Positions 8,131 to 16,291 are shown, counted from the first letter of the stretch. The stretch is 32,133 nucleotides of DNA from an uncultured Chloroflexota bacterium (GCA_903914955.1 CAIWRB010000022.1:1-32133); one strand, 5' to 3'. Made by a program: numbers and translations. Notes: a model not told the origin generated them from the letters alone.

Positions 8131-9164
8131 TTTAATTCTGCACCACATGCGCCGCAGTGAGTGAAATCTTCGGGCAGGGCTTTCGCGCCACAGGATGAGC
8201 AAGCTTTTTCGTAAGCGCCCCAGATGAACTCACTGCTCTTGCCTTGCGCAGCGCGTTCCCGCAGCATGCGATAGCGCGCGGGGCGTTTTTCAACGAAGGC
8301 AGTCATGCCTTCAAGCGGCTCCCAGGATGTGTAATGAGTGGACAGCCAATCACGCGCGGCACCGATGGTTTGATGCCAGCTGAAATTTTTCCAGAAGTTG
8401 GTCTGTTCTTTTGTGAAGCGTGTGCACTCTGCGAATTTATCCACGAGTTCCTGCGCGAGCGCTTCCACCATTTCATCGAGCTTGGAGAGGTCAATACTGT
8501 AACCATCCGCGCCTTTTTGCGCCTTGGAGATCTGTTCGGGAGTGGCATGACTAATGAACTCGCCATCTTTTTTGACGGATGGTGCTACTTCATTGACGAG
8601 TCCCCACTCCAGCGCCTGATATGCAGGGATTCGGCGATTTGTCATCAACATGTAGCGGGCGCGCCTGTCGCCGACAGTGATGGGCAGCCATTGAGTCCCG
8701 CCGCCCGCCGCGACGCTTCCGACTCCCGTGCCGACTTGTCCGACCCAGGCATGTTCCGCGATGATGGCGAGATCGCAAGCCAGGTTTGATTCATTTCCGC
8801 CACCGACTGCCATCCCATTTAATCTTGCAATAACGGGCTTGCCCGTGTTGACGATACTTTCGATGTACGCGCCGAAGAGACGCATATATTTCCAGTAGTC
8901 ATGCGGTGAGCGAGTGTAGCGTTCCTGATATTCTTTTACATCCCCGCCTGTGCAAAAAGCCTTGTCGCCCGCGCCTGTGTACACGATGACCGCTACTTCA
9001 TCGTCGAATGCGGCTTGGCGGAAAGCCTGCGCCAGTTCCTCCAGTGCGTTGGTGCTGTAGGAGTTGTAGACCTGCGGGCGGTTGATGGTGATGCGCGCCA
9101 CCCAATTCTTCTTTTCAAAGATGATTTCCTTGAAGTCGGTCTTTTGTTGTTTCAATATATCCAT
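8127..9164 (-). CDS. oah: 6-oxocyclohex-1-ene-1-carbonyl-CoA hydrolase with C-terminal zinc ribbon
   Basis: 345-residue crotonase-family ring-opening hydrolase (Oah/BamA). It hydrolyses the C-C bond of 6-oxocyclohex-1-ene-1-carbonyl-CoA to 3-hydroxypimeloyl-CoA. Diagnostic segments: NSYSTNAL (34-41), VYTGAGDKAFCTGGDVKEY (61-79, first oxyanion hole), YMRLFGAYI (93-101) and GMAVGGGNE (117-125, second oxyanion hole). They match the Oah/BamA pattern rather than ordinary hydratases. Beyond the usual end of the domain the protein carries about 24 residues with two CxxC pairs (C322/C325 and C337/C340), a typical rubredoxin-like zinc ribbon that I do not recall from characterised Oah proteins. A good AGGAG site precedes ATG 9164, and the stop overlaps dch. 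Confidence 0.88.
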   Translation of the reverse strand: MDILKQQKTDFKEIIFEKKNWVARITINRPQVYNSYSTNALEELAQAFRQAAFDDEVAVIVYTGAGDKAFCTGGDVKEYQERYTRSPHDYWKYMRLFGAYIESIVNTGKPVIARLNGMAVGGGNESNLACDLAIIAEHAWVGQVGTGVGSVAAGGGTQWLPITVGDRRARYMLMTNRRIPAYQALEWGLVNEVAPSVKKDGEFISHATPEQISKAQKGADGYSIDLSKLDEMVEALAQELVDKFAECTRFTKEQTNFWKNFSWHQTIGAARDWLSTHYTSWEPLEGMTAFVEKRPARYRMLRERAAQGKSSEFIWGAYEKACSSCGAKALPEDFTHCGACGAELK

Positions 9165-9190
9165 ATTTTTTATTCTCCTTTTGTTATCTC

Positions 9191-9208
9191 ATTGCGAGGA
9201 GTGTTCTT
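9191..9208 (+). repeat. Interspersed ATTGCGAGGAG repeat, copy 2
   Basis: ATTGCGAGGAGTGTTCTT between the paaX stop and the oah start. It matches 16 of 18 bases of the element at 13252-13269. The segment up to about 9254 ends CCCCGCGTGACAT, roughly the inverse of the left end (TCATTGCGAGGA), so the whole 9189-9254 spacer may be one degenerate palindromic element. No promoter is evident inside it. Confidence 0.5.
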
Positions 9209-9255
9209 ATAGCAACCTCTCTGAAACACGAGACTGCTTCATTCCCCGCGTGACA

Positions 9256-10098
9256 TCAGGTTTTTTCCTTGCCAAGCAATTCATCTACAAATTGATTGGC
9301 GGGTTTTTCCAGTATGCTGTGATAATCATCGAACAACTGCCGCGATTTGAATCCGATCCAATCTGAGGGAAGCAATGCGGCGGGCAGATTTGGGTCGATG
9401 CGTGGAAAATTCTGGTAGTGGTGTATCAGCCAGAAGCGGCGCACAAAACACTCATCCGGTGATGGTGCAAGTTTCCCGTTATTTTTGCAGTCCAGATATT
9501 CCTTTTCAAATTTTTTTAGAAACTCTTTATATTGAGTCGTCAGATTGGGCAGATCCCAACAACGTTGAACGAGCTGCTGGTCTTCCGAGAGTCCCATGTG
9601 GATCCCTGAAAATATTTCAATATGATCCTGGATGCCAAGTTCAATTCCTAGCGCTGTGATTTCTGTTTTGCGGTTATGCGGCGAGATCCACGTATTCGGG
9701 CCGAGTTGTCCAAACCCGAGCCAGGGCAGTTGCGTGCGGAAAGCGTGACGCAAACTACGCTTTTTCTCTGGCAACGAAAAGATCACGATTTGCCACAGCC
9801 CATCCCATTCTTTGAGCGGAGGTTCGTAGATGCGTTTGTTTCCTTGAATGAGCAAAGACCAACCGCGCGGAGTCAGTGAATATTGACTCCGGCGTCCTTC
9901 TTTGCGCGTTGCCAGCCAGCCTTTACGCGCCATGCGCGAGAGCGTGATGCGCGCAGCGTGCTCGCCAACATCTAAATGGCTCAAAAGGGACAGCAGGTTG
10001 GAAGTCCAGATTGAGCCGCCGCGCGCAAAAATGAATTCACCAAATAATGTGAAAATTACAAACTGAGTGCGAATGGATGGTCTTTCTGTTATCGCCAT
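9256..10098 (-). CDS. paaX: PaaX family transcriptional regulator
   Basis: 280-residue PaaX-like protein. The N-terminal winged helix (residues 1-90) reads TQFVIFTLFGEFI, then a recognition region around HAARITLSRMARKGWLATRKEGRRSQY-type residues 46-73, then LTPRG. The central and C-terminal PaaX domains follow (WDGLWQIVIFSLPE, WIS, and a C-terminal RFWLIHHYQNFPRIDPNLPAALLPSDW block). PaaX of phenylacetate degradation is a repressor released by an aryl-CoA ester. By analogy this protein would sense an aryl-CoA intermediate of this cluster (inference). It lies between the bcr genes and oah, on the same strand, and has inverted repeats directly upstream, so autoregulation is plausible. A strong AGGAGG lies about 13 bases before the ATG, longer than usual spacing. 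Confidence 0.85.
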   Translation of the reverse strand: MAITERPSIRTQFVIFTLFGEFIFARGGSIWTSNLLSLLSHLDVGEHAARITLSRMARKGWLATRKEGRRSQYSLTPRGWSLLIQGNKRIYEPPLKEWDGLWQIVIFSLPEKKRSLRHAFRTQLPWLGFGQLGPNTWISPHNRKTEITALGIELGIQDHIEIFSGIHMGLSEDQQLVQRCWDLPNLTTQYKEFLKKFEKEYLDCKNNGKLAPSPDECFVRRFWLIHHYQNFPRIDPNLPAALLPSDWIGFKSRQLFDDYHSILEKPANQFVDELLGKEKT

Positions 10099-10137
10099 GA
10101 TGATTTAGGATCCTCCTGTGATTGGCTGAAATCGAAA

Positions 10138-10173
10138 CACGAAGGATGCTAGCATTTAATTTTTCTCTTCGTG
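10138..10173. promoter_or_regulatory. Nested palindromes upstream of paaX, candidate operator
   Basis: A perfect 10-base palindrome ATGCTAGCAT (10146-10155) lies inside a wider inverted repeat CACGAAG (10138-10144) / CTTCGTG (10167-10173). The site is 40 to 75 bases upstream of the paaX start. The geometry suits a dimeric winged-helix regulator, but no binding consensus is known for this protein. No convincing -35/-10 pair was found next to it. Confidence 0.35.
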
Positions 10174-10174
10174 A

Positions 10175-10207
10175 CCTCACAGTACTTCACCCGCCAGTGC
10201 TGTGAGG
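10175..10207. repeat. Inverted repeat (hairpin) between the activator gene and paaX
   Basis: CCTCACAGTAC (10175-10185) and GTGCTGTGAGG (10197-10207) form an 11-bp stem with one mismatch or G-T wobble and an 11-base loop. It begins 12 bases after the stop of the activator gene. In the direction of transcription it is followed by A-rich rather than T-rich sequence, so it is not a classical Rho-independent terminator. It could attenuate or protect the bcr message ahead of paaX, or serve as a protein-binding site. Confidence 0.45.
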
Positions 10208-10218
10208 TGGATATTCTG

Positions 10219-11040
10219 TTAAGAAGGTGTTACTTTTACTCCTTCTTTCTCCAATTTTTCCATGCGACGGAAGCCGAGAATCGCCGCGCCTAATGCGGTG
10301 ACGAATTGAACCATGTCGCCTTCCGCCACATTGACGTCGGTCTTGAGTTGCTCGCGTACGACGAGCCCCATGGATTCATAGCGCAGGATGCCGCCAATTA
10401 AAGTGAATTCTGGAGTCAAACCGACGCGCTTGATCAATTGCGTGGAACGGGCAACCAGTGAGACGATGGCTCCGTACATAATATCGGAGGGGGAGGATCC
10501 CTGTGAAAGATGGTTGATGACTTCTGATTCAGCGAACACTGCGCACACGCCCGAAATGGGTACCGCTTGCTTCGAGACAGCCGCCAGTGTGCCGATCTCT
10601 TCGGTTTTGTAGCCCATGTAACGCGCCGTCTTTTCGAGGAACGCGCCTGTGCCTGCCGCGCATTTATCATTCAAACGAAACGACTTAACCTTTCCGCCTT
10701 CAATAAGTTGGATGGCTTTCATCGTCTGCCCGCCGACATCCAAAATTGTGCGCGTGTTTGGAAAAAGAAAATTCGCGCCGCGTGCGCTAGCATTGATATC
10801 GGTGACGTTGATGTCGCGGAATGTGACGAGGTGCCGCCCAAAGCCAGTGGTCACCAGATAGGAACAGTCAGCCTCTTGAAGTCCCGCCAGATCGAGTGCG
10901 TTATGATATGCCTTGCGAGCGGCTTCTTCGAGTCGAAATCCTGTACTAAGCATGGAACGACTGACGATCTCTTTTCCGTCACGCAGGATAACGGCCTTTG
11001 TGTACGTGGAACCAACATCAATACCTGTAACGTAAGTCAT
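10219..11040 (-). CDS. Benzoyl-CoA reductase ATPase/activator subunit, BcrA/BadF family
   Basis: 273-residue ASKHA-fold ATPase that drives low-potential electrons into the catalytic BcrBC subunits with ATP hydrolysis. Visible: phosphate motif [12 protein letters not shown] (6-17), [10 protein letters not shown] (101-110), and the two cysteines expected to bridge a [4Fe-4S] cluster at the subunit interface, C127 ([11 protein letters not shown]) and C166 ([12 protein letters not shown]). The helix-cluster-helix segment is complete. The loop usually GGQDTK reads GGQTMK here, unlike its partner gene. Start 11040 is chosen over the long upstream frame because it overlaps the partner's stop (ATGA) and begins the domain. 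One of the two is BcrA and the other BcrD (or BzdP/Q, BadF/G); I cannot tell which. Confidence 0.87.
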   Translation of the reverse strand: MTYVTGIDVGSTYTKAVILRDGKEIVSRSMLSTGFRLEEAARKAYHNALDLAGLQEADCSYLVTTGFGRHLVTFRDINVTDINASARGANFLFPNTRTILDVGGQTMKAIQLIEGGKVKSFRLNDKCAAGTGAFLEKTARYMGYKTEEIGTLAAVSKQAVPISGVCAVFAESEVINHLSQGSSPSDIMYGAIVSLVARSTQLIKRVGLTPEFTLIGGILRYESMGLVVREQLKTDVNVAEGDMVQFVTALGAAILGFRRMEKLEKEGVKVTPS

Positions 11041-11852
11041 GCAACCTCCTTTGCGCTTGAGGGAGCGCGGCTTGAAACGATATGATCGAATGCAAACAAT
11101 GCGGCTCCGAGTGCGCCGATGTAATGCGAGTCGTCGCTGATATTTAATTTGAAACCTATCGCCTGCTCGAGTGCTTTGATCACCCCCGGGTTTTTCGTAA
11201 CACCGCCTGTGAAGGTCAATTCCTCTTCGATACCAACGCGGCGCAACAAGCCAACAGAGCGCGATGCAATGGAGAGATGCACGCCCCAAAGAATATCTTC
11301 GATCTTTTTGCCTTTGCCCAGCCACGAGAGAACTTCTGATTCAGCGAAGACTGTGCAAGTAGTGCTGATCTTTACGGGTCTTTCTGATTGCATGGCAACG
11401 GTGCCGAGTTCGCTGAGCGGGATATCCAGCGCGGCAGCAGCGGCTCCGAGGAAACGACCTGTTCCAGCGGCGCATTTATCGTTCATGCAGAAGTCCAGCA
11501 CTTCACCGTTTGGGCTGACGCGAATCGCTTTCGTATCCTGTCCGCCCATATCCAGCACGGTTTTTGTGTTGGGGAACATGTGCGAAGCGCCGCGCGCGTG
11601 ACAGGAGATTTCCGTCACTTGTGCATTTCCAAACGTCACGCGATACCTGCCGTAGCCTGTTCCGATCACATACTCAACTTCTTCTTCCTGGATGGCGCTG
11701 TTCCTGAGCGCTTCGTCGTACGCGTTCTCAGCCGCGAGGACGACGTTTGCGCCGGTATCGATCAGAGCCCGCCCGACGATTTCCCTTGCCTCGTTGATGA
11801 TGATCGCTTTTGTTTGCGTCGAACCTACATCTACACCTGCGGCGTATGCCAT
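11037..11852 (-). CDS. Benzoyl-CoA reductase ATPase/activator subunit, BcrD/BadG family
   Basis: 271-residue second ASKHA ATPase, paralogous to the neighbouring activator. Motifs fall at the same residue positions: [12 protein letters not shown] (6-17), [10 protein letters not shown] (101-110), cluster cysteines C127 ([11 protein letters not shown]) and C166 ([12 protein letters not shown]). A good GGAGG ribosome-binding site precedes ATG 11852. Having two different activator genes behind bcrC and bcrB is typical of heterotetrameric class I benzoyl-CoA reductase. The related 2-hydroxyacyl-CoA dehydratases usually have a single homodimeric activator, so the pair argues for a true ring reductase. 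Confidence 0.88.
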   Translation of the reverse strand: MAYAAGVDVGSTQTKAIIINEAREIVGRALIDTGANVVLAAENAYDEALRNSAIQEEEVEYVIGTGYGRYRVTFGNAQVTEISCHARGASHMFPNTKTVLDMGGQDTKAIRVSPNGEVLDFCMNDKCAAGTGRFLGAAAAALDIPLSELGTVAMQSERPVKISTTCTVFAESEVLSWLGKGKKIEDILWGVHLSIASRSVGLLRRVGIEEELTFTGGVTKNPGVIKALEQAIGFKLNISDDSHYIGALGAALFAFDHIVSSRAPSSAKEVA

Positions 11853-11879
11853 GGTAACCTCCAACAATAATCTTGTTTC

Positions 11880-11929
11880 GTAGTGGCGGCTTCAGTCGCT
11901 CGTATGCAAACGACTAAAATCGTTACTGC
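11880..11929. repeat. Imperfect inverted repeat between bcrB and the first activator gene
   Basis: Two 24-base arms (11880-11903 and 11906-11929) with a 2-base loop. In the plus-strand reading they pair throughout except for four C-A oppositions, with several G-T wobbles. All differences between arms are transitions, as in an ageing palindrome. It begins one base after the bcrB stop codon. It resembles a REP-like intergenic element and could stabilise the upstream bcrCB message or adjust subunit ratios. Confidence 0.5.
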
Positions 11930-11930
11930 G

Positions 11931-13229
11931 TTATGATGCAGTCTTTGCTGCCGTTAAGCGGCGCGATGCCAGACCTTCAAAGAAGGCGTCCGCGCGATTT
12001 TTCATTTGCGCTTCAGAGACAACACGCTTGTCCATCATGTCTGATTCAATGAAAAGACTTGGCGTGTCCGTGGCCGCCATCATCGCGCGGCGTCCATCCG
12101 CCAGACCTGTCGAGACTGTGCGGCATGATTTGATCGGATGGTAGATGACGCCATCCAGTTCATAATCTTTGACCATTTTAATGATCATGCGGTCATGATG
12201 GAACATGCTGTCCATTGCGTCGCGGATGTTGATCAACGCGCCTTCCGCCAAACTTTCAATGGGACGGTTCACATCGTATTCAAATCCCATATTGGCGCCG
12301 CCCGAGGCGAAATTCAGATATGTGGAGTGGACGAACGCGCCGCCCCATTGTGTGAACATCTCGCTGAAACGGCGGAAGATGGGATAGCACGGCACGCCAA
12401 CGAACGCCAGTCGATATTTTTCCTCGGTCTGTGTGCCGATGCCGCGCGCGGCTTTGTATTCCATTTCTTCCACAAGGTTCTTGAAATATTGGCTGCCCTC
12501 TTTCGTGCCGCGAAAATTATTCGAGACTCCCAGGTACGCCGTGCCATCGGTCAATGCATTGAATAACGACGGTTTACTTTTGTTGAGCTCAAGCACGCGC
12601 TTCCAGCCGATATTCATGTCGTTGGCATAAGCCAGCGTTTCGCGCAGGCGGTCAATGTCGAACTTCTTTCCCGTAATATTTTCGCATAAAGTGATCAATT
12701 CCCTGATCTGCGCTTCCACGTATTTGCAATCGCGCGCAAAGTCGGAACTGCCTGGTTGGAATTGTCCGCCGGCCTGGCGCGTGGCTGGAATATCCAGAAC
12801 GAATACGGGGATACCGTACATGCGCTCCCAGATCTCTGCCCATTTGACATAGGTGTTGCAGGCGTTGGTCAACACGGTCAACGAGGGCTTGGGGATTTTC
12901 CCCATCGGGTGTTCTCTTTCGCGCAAGTGAACGCCGATGTCCGCTTTGACGTATCCACAAATATCAGGCGAATATCCATAGTCTTCTGCGACTGTCAGAT
13001 ATTCGTCCGCGACGCGCCGCACTGCGGTTTGCAGGGCGGTGATCTCAGGAAAGACAAGCGGAAAATCGAATGTCTTCAATAATTCCGCCATGCTGCCCAT
13101 CACAAAGACATAAGCCGCGCCTTGATTATTTTTCGCCGCGTCGGTTAATTCCGCAAACCATTCACGGAACAGGTTAGCCCCTTCCACGTTACCACGTCCA
13201 ACGATGTCAACTTTTTTATCTTCTGTCAT
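11931..13229 (-). CDS. bcrB: Benzoyl-CoA reductase catalytic subunit B
   Basis: 432-residue member of the BcrB/HgdB family. With BcrC it binds the aryl-CoA and reduces the ring by two electrons to the cyclic 1,5-diene, using ATP through the activator subunits. Three cysteines in family-typical contexts can ligate a [4Fe-4S] cluster: C91 (PDICGYVKADIG), C124 (TNACNTYVKW) and C369 (IKSCRTVSTG). Other benzoyl-CoA reductase-type segments are FDIDRLRETL (190-199), NNFRGTKEGSQYF (237-249) and PSLFIESDMMDKR near the C-terminus. Length matches characterised BcrB (about 430-440). A ribosome-binding site AAGGTGA precedes ATG 13229. In the proposed pathway the substrate may be benzoyl-CoA or 2-aminobenzoyl-CoA. 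Confidence 0.92.
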   Translation of the reverse strand: MTEDKKVDIVGRGNVEGANLFREWFAELTDAAKNNQGAAYVFVMGSMAELLKTFDFPLVFPEITALQTAVRRVADEYLTVAEDYGYSPDICGYVKADIGVHLREREHPMGKIPKPSLTVLTNACNTYVKWAEIWERMYGIPVFVLDIPATRQAGGQFQPGSSDFARDCKYVEAQIRELITLCENITGKKFDIDRLRETLAYANDMNIGWKRVLELNKSKPSLFNALTDGTAYLGVSNNFRGTKEGSQYFKNLVEEMEYKAARGIGTQTEEKYRLAFVGVPCYPIFRRFSEMFTQWGGAFVHSTYLNFASGGANMGFEYDVNRPIESLAEGALINIRDAMDSMFHHDRMIIKMVKDYELDGVIYHPIKSCRTVSTGLADGRRAMMAATDTPSLFIESDMMDKRVVSEAQMKNRADAFFEGLASRRLTAAKTAS

Positions 13230-13251
13230 TTTTTCACCTTTACAAAATATT

Positions 13252-13269
13252 ATTGCGAGAAGTATTCTT
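13252..13269 (+). repeat. Interspersed ATTGCGAGGAG repeat, copy 3 (degenerate)
   Basis: ATTGCGAGAAGTATTCTT in the 57-base spacer between bcrC and bcrB. It matches 16 of 18 bases of the copy at 9191-9208; both mismatches are G/A transitions. No other signal is visible in this spacer. Confidence 0.45.
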
Positions 13270-13286
13270 TGCGGCTCGTGCTGATA

Positions 13287-14453
13287 TTAGCCAAACAAAA
13301 TATTTTCCGTGAACGTCTCAAGTTGGATTTCCATTTGATCGAAACTGGTCATGCTTTCCTCAAATTCGCTGACGAAGTAGGGGATCCCTTTTTCGTCCAG
13401 CGCTTTTGTGTAAGCCACCTGTTCTTCAAGACCAGGTTCGCACATCTTCGCGGCGGTGATGATGGCCGCCTCCGCGCGTGCGTTGGCGATCCTCTCCAAA
13501 AGCATTTTTTCCTTTGGTTTGCGCGAGTCGTGCTGGACGGGACTGTAACTTGATTTCTCCAGGTACGCTTCCGCCAAATTGAACAATGGATCGCCTTCGA
13601 GTGATACGTCTTCAAGGATCCATCTCAAGCCGATTAATAGATCATCGTCCACCACGTAACAGGATTGTGAGATGGTGCGGATCAGATCAAGTGGAGGCTG
13701 TTCGCAGAAGCCCCCCTCGAAGACCACCCGAATCTTATCGTGACGTTTGATGGGTCGAGTTTCGATCATCGGCATCACGGCTTTGAGTATTTCATTATGT
13801 TCCTCGCGCATGATCATCCCGCCAACGTTTGTTAATAAATAGGTTTCATAGGCCGAGATCAGCCAGGGTTGCTCGCGCTTAATTTCGTATAACTGGCGCA
13901 ACAGGCTTCTATTTTCATTAAAGATAGATAGGGAATTTTTTAGCGCTTCCTTCGTGACTTTGTTCCCCGTTATCTTTTCAATATCCGCCTGTACGCGCGC
14001 GTACTCTTCGCACAAGTAAGTCGCAGATGCGGCGGAGTTCGCATTTTGGGGCAGGTATAGGATCTGGCAGGGATAATCGAAATTACGTCCCCAGACCGCC
14101 GCGAGGTTGCGCGCCGCATCGCATATCGGATGAGTGATGAAAATATCCAATTCGACTTTCTTACTCATTACAAGTTCGAGCGAGGTCTTGAGGATCGAAC
14201 ACAGGTAGGAGCCAAAATGAGAATCTGAATGAGTACAATCGATGGCTGCACCGCGGATTTTCAGCGGCAGCATCCCCGCTGCGTGAGCGATCTCTTCTGG
14301 AAAGTAAACCTGAAAATGGCCGAGAACTTTCCCTCCCGCTTCGCGCCAACGCTTCACTGTTGGAAAGTCGGCGTCCTCCACTAATTCCCGACATTCCGCG
14401 ATAACCCCATCCAATGACTGACCCTGCCACTTATTGAATAATCGTAAATCCAT
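13287..14453 (-). CDS. bcrC: Benzoyl-CoA reductase catalytic subunit C
   Basis: 388-residue BcrC/HgdC-type subunit, partner of BcrB. Cluster-ligand candidates are C85 (SYLCSILK), C111 (HPICDAARN) and C338 ([11 protein letters not shown]). Strong family segments include [10 protein letters not shown] (57-66), [17 protein letters not shown] (176-192), EEHNEILK (217-224) and [12 protein letters not shown] (247-258). Length fits characterised BcrC (about 385). I chose ATG 14453 over the longer frame: GGAGG lies 6 bases upstream, and the longer start would fall in the promoter's 5' region. It is the first gene after the strong promoter at 14541-14568 and heads the order bcrC-bcrB-activator-activator. 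Confidence 0.92.
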   Translation of the reverse strand: MDLRLFNKWQGQSLDGVIAECRELVEDADFPTVKRWREAGGKVLGHFQVYFPEEIAHAAGMLPLKIRGAAIDCTHSDSHFGSYLCSILKTSLELVMSKKVELDIFITHPICDAARNLAAVWGRNFDYPCQILYLPQNANSAASATYLCEEYARVQADIEKITGNKVTKEALKNSLSIFNENRSLLRQLYEIKREQPWLISAYETYLLTNVGGMIMREEHNEILKAVMPMIETRPIKRHDKIRVVFEGGFCEQPPLDLIRTISQSCYVVDDDLLIGLRWILEDVSLEGDPLFNLAEAYLEKSSYSPVQHDSRKPKEKMLLERIANARAEAAIITAAKMCEPGLEEQVAYTKALDEKGIPYFVSEFEESMTSFDQMEIQLETFTENILFG

Positions 14454-14495
14454 GAAGAACCTCCAATCGTGAGGATATAAACGTCTGTGAATAAT

Positions 14496-14536
14496 ACATC
14501 TCACTATTGCGTGATAGCGTAAAAAAAGTGAGATGT
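14496..14536. promoter_or_regulatory. Palindrome at the bcr transcription start, candidate operator or 5' UTR hairpin
   Basis: Perfect 9-base arms ACATCTCAC (14496-14504) and GTGAGATGT (14528-14536) separated by 23 bases. On the minus strand the upstream arm begins 4 bases after the -10 hexamer, so it covers the predicted start site and the first transcribed bases. This position suits repressor binding (the PaaX-type protein encoded downstream is the obvious candidate) or a structured 5' leader about 85 bases long before bcrC. The loop carries a T7 run on the transcript strand. Confidence 0.6.
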
Positions 14537-14540
14537 GTTT

Positions 14541-14568
14541 AGTATAAAACTTTTTTTGGATTTGTCAA
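14541..14568 (-). promoter_or_regulatory. Sigma70-type promoter of the bcr operon
   Basis: On the minus strand, a perfect -35 TTGACA (14568-14563), a 16-base A-rich spacer and a -10 TATACT (14546-14541). The predicted start is around 14533-14536, about 80 bases upstream of bcrC. It is the only convincing promoter I found in the window. It separates the hyuB end (14609) from bcrC and so divides the island into two transcription units. No terminator is visible between hyuB and this promoter, so read-through from the upstream unit is possible. Confidence 0.7.
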
Positions 14569-14608
14569 CTTAAAAATTACCAAATCACAGCTTATGTTCT
14601 GGTGTCAT

Positions 14609-16288
14609 TTAAGGTTTTGGTTTTTCATCCGCAATATCCACTCCATAATCCTTTTTGGCTCCAGCCGCAGTAACCTTTCCAGCGCGCACATCATTTAGCA
14701 GGGCATCCAGATCACGCTCGCGCGGGTCGCCGAATCCGCCTCCGCCGGCTGCGTCCATGGTCACCACATCTCCGGGTTGAAGTCTTGTCAAGCCGTAAGG
14801 ATTTCCCGGCTTTCCGTTGACTAGGAACTGCGCGTGCGCGCCGGGCTGACCCCCAAATAATCCCTGCGGGGCGAGTCGAAATCGCCCGGATTGGATTCCC
14901 AGATTCACCGGCGGAAGAGGCGCGGTCTCATCGTCAGGCACGCGGTAGACAATGCGACAACCCAGGCCTCCGCGTAGTTTTCCCGCGCCGCCCGAATCAG
15001 GCAATAGTTCGCGCATCTCCACGATCAGAGGGGTGTCGCTTTCCATAATTTCCGCTGGAGTATTGGCTCCGTTTGCCGGGAAGATATAACATTGCTCGCC
15101 GTCATTCAGGCTGCTGGCTCCCATACCTCCGCCGCGGATGATCGCCGAATGCCAGGAACTGCCATCGTTGCGGCGTCCGTAAAATATGTTCATCGTCGCG
15201 GGAGTTCCTCCGCTGCTGGCGATGACTCGATTCGGTAGAGCATCCGCCAGAGCGCGATAAATGATTTCCGTCATGAAGTGGCCGACCTGCATCCGTGCTG
15301 CTACCGCTGCCGGGAAACGGCAGTTGACCACACTTCCTTCAGGAGCCTTTAAAATTAAAGGTGAAACGCTGCCATGATTGTTGGGGATGTACGGGTCGAA
15401 GATACTTTTGATCGCCATGTGGACGTATGCGAAGGTGAAGTTGTATACCACGTTGCCGCCCCAATCTACCTGGGGCGAAGAACCCGCGAGATCTACAATA
15501 ATGTCGCTGCCGGTAATTTCCACAGTGGCTTTGATGACGATATCCGCGCGCCCTTCCATTTGTTCGATGACGCCTTCGGCGCGGTAGATGCCGTCTGGAA
15601 CTTGCTCGATGGCGGCGCGGACACTTTTTTCGCTGCGCGTGATGATCTCATCGGCGAGTTCATCCAACACGTCGAAGTTGTAATCTATCAGCATCTGGCG
15701 GATCTGCTCCGCGCAGACGTGGTTTGCCGCGATTTGCGAACGGAGGTCGCCGACGATATTTTCCGGCATGCGCACATTCCAGCGGATCATGTCCATCACC
15801 GCCTGATTCAACTCACCGCGCTCGTAGAGTTTTATCAGCGGAATGAAAAGCCCTTCTTCAAAAACATCGTGATTGTCGGAGGCCACTCGCCCGCCTATAT
15901 CCGAATGGTGCAAGACGCATGCGGTAAACGCCACCAAACGATCCTGGTGGAAAATCGGGCTAAACACACAGACGTCATTCAAATGTCCCGCCAATGCCCA
16001 TGGGTCGTTGGTGATAAAGACATCGCCTGCGTGGAAGGAATCCGCAGGGATTTGTTCCACAAGTTTCCTGATGCCCAGCGCCATTGCCCCAGATTGTCCC
16101 GGGGTTGCAAAAGAACCCTGCGCCAGTTCCCGCCCATGTTGATCGGTGAACATGCAGGTATAGTCGTGAGCGTCTCGAAGCACGCTGGAAAATGCCGTGC
16201 GGGCGACAGTGGCGTCGGCTTCGTCCACTATGGAAATCAGTCGCCGCCAGAGAATTTCAAGTGTGATAGGGTCAATTTTAGAGATCAT
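14609..16288 (-). CDS. hyuB: HyuB: N-methylhydantoinase B/acetone carboxylase alpha family subunit
   Basis: 559-residue HyuB-type subunit (hydantoinase_B domain nearly full length). Conserved segments: DPITLEILWRRL (residues 6-17), DYTCMFTD, GHLNDVCVFSPIF, a His-rich HHSDIGGR motif, and the C-terminal GGLGCRIVYR and GGGGFGDPRERD. With HyuA it forms an ATP-dependent enzyme that opens cyclic amides (5-oxoproline, hydantoins) or carboxylates ketones. In the anaerobic indoleacetate pathway a hydantoinase-like pair hydrolyses the oxindole lactam to (2-aminophenyl)succinate; I propose that role. ATG 16288 is preferred to the TTG at 16291 because CGGAG lies 6 bases upstream. It is the last gene of the long upstream operon, directly before the bcr promoter. 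Confidence 0.85.
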   Translation of the reverse strand: MISKIDPITLEILWRRLISIVDEADATVARTAFSSVLRDAHDYTCMFTDQHGRELAQGSFATPGQSGAMALGIRKLVEQIPADSFHAGDVFITNDPWALAGHLNDVCVFSPIFHQDRLVAFTACVLHHSDIGGRVASDNHDVFEEGLFIPLIKLYERGELNQAVMDMIRWNVRMPENIVGDLRSQIAANHVCAEQIRQMLIDYNFDVLDELADEIITRSEKSVRAAIEQVPDGIYRAEGVIEQMEGRADIVIKATVEITGSDIIVDLAGSSPQVDWGGNVVYNFTFAYVHMAIKSIFDPYIPNNHGSVSPLILKAPEGSVVNCRFPAAVAARMQVGHFMTEIIYRALADALPNRVIASSGGTPATMNIFYGRRNDGSSWHSAIIRGGGMGASSLNDGEQCYIFPANGANTPAEIMESDTPLIVEMRELLPDSGGAGKLRGGLGCRIVYRVPDDETAPLPPVNLGIQSGRFRLAPQGLFGGQPGAHAQFLVNGKPGNPYGLTRLQPGDVVTMDAAGGGGFGDPRERDLDALLNDVRAGKVTAAGAKKDYGVDIADEKPKP

Positions 16289-16291
16289 CAA

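Noticed and set aside
10175-10207. Rho-independent terminator after the activator gene
   Set aside because: The stem is followed by A-rich, not T-rich, sequence in the direction of transcription.
11931-14453. 2-hydroxyacyl-CoA dehydratase (HgdBC-type) instead of benzoyl-CoA reductase
   Set aside because: Same superfamily, but two different activator genes plus oah, dch and had in the same operon point to a ring reductase.
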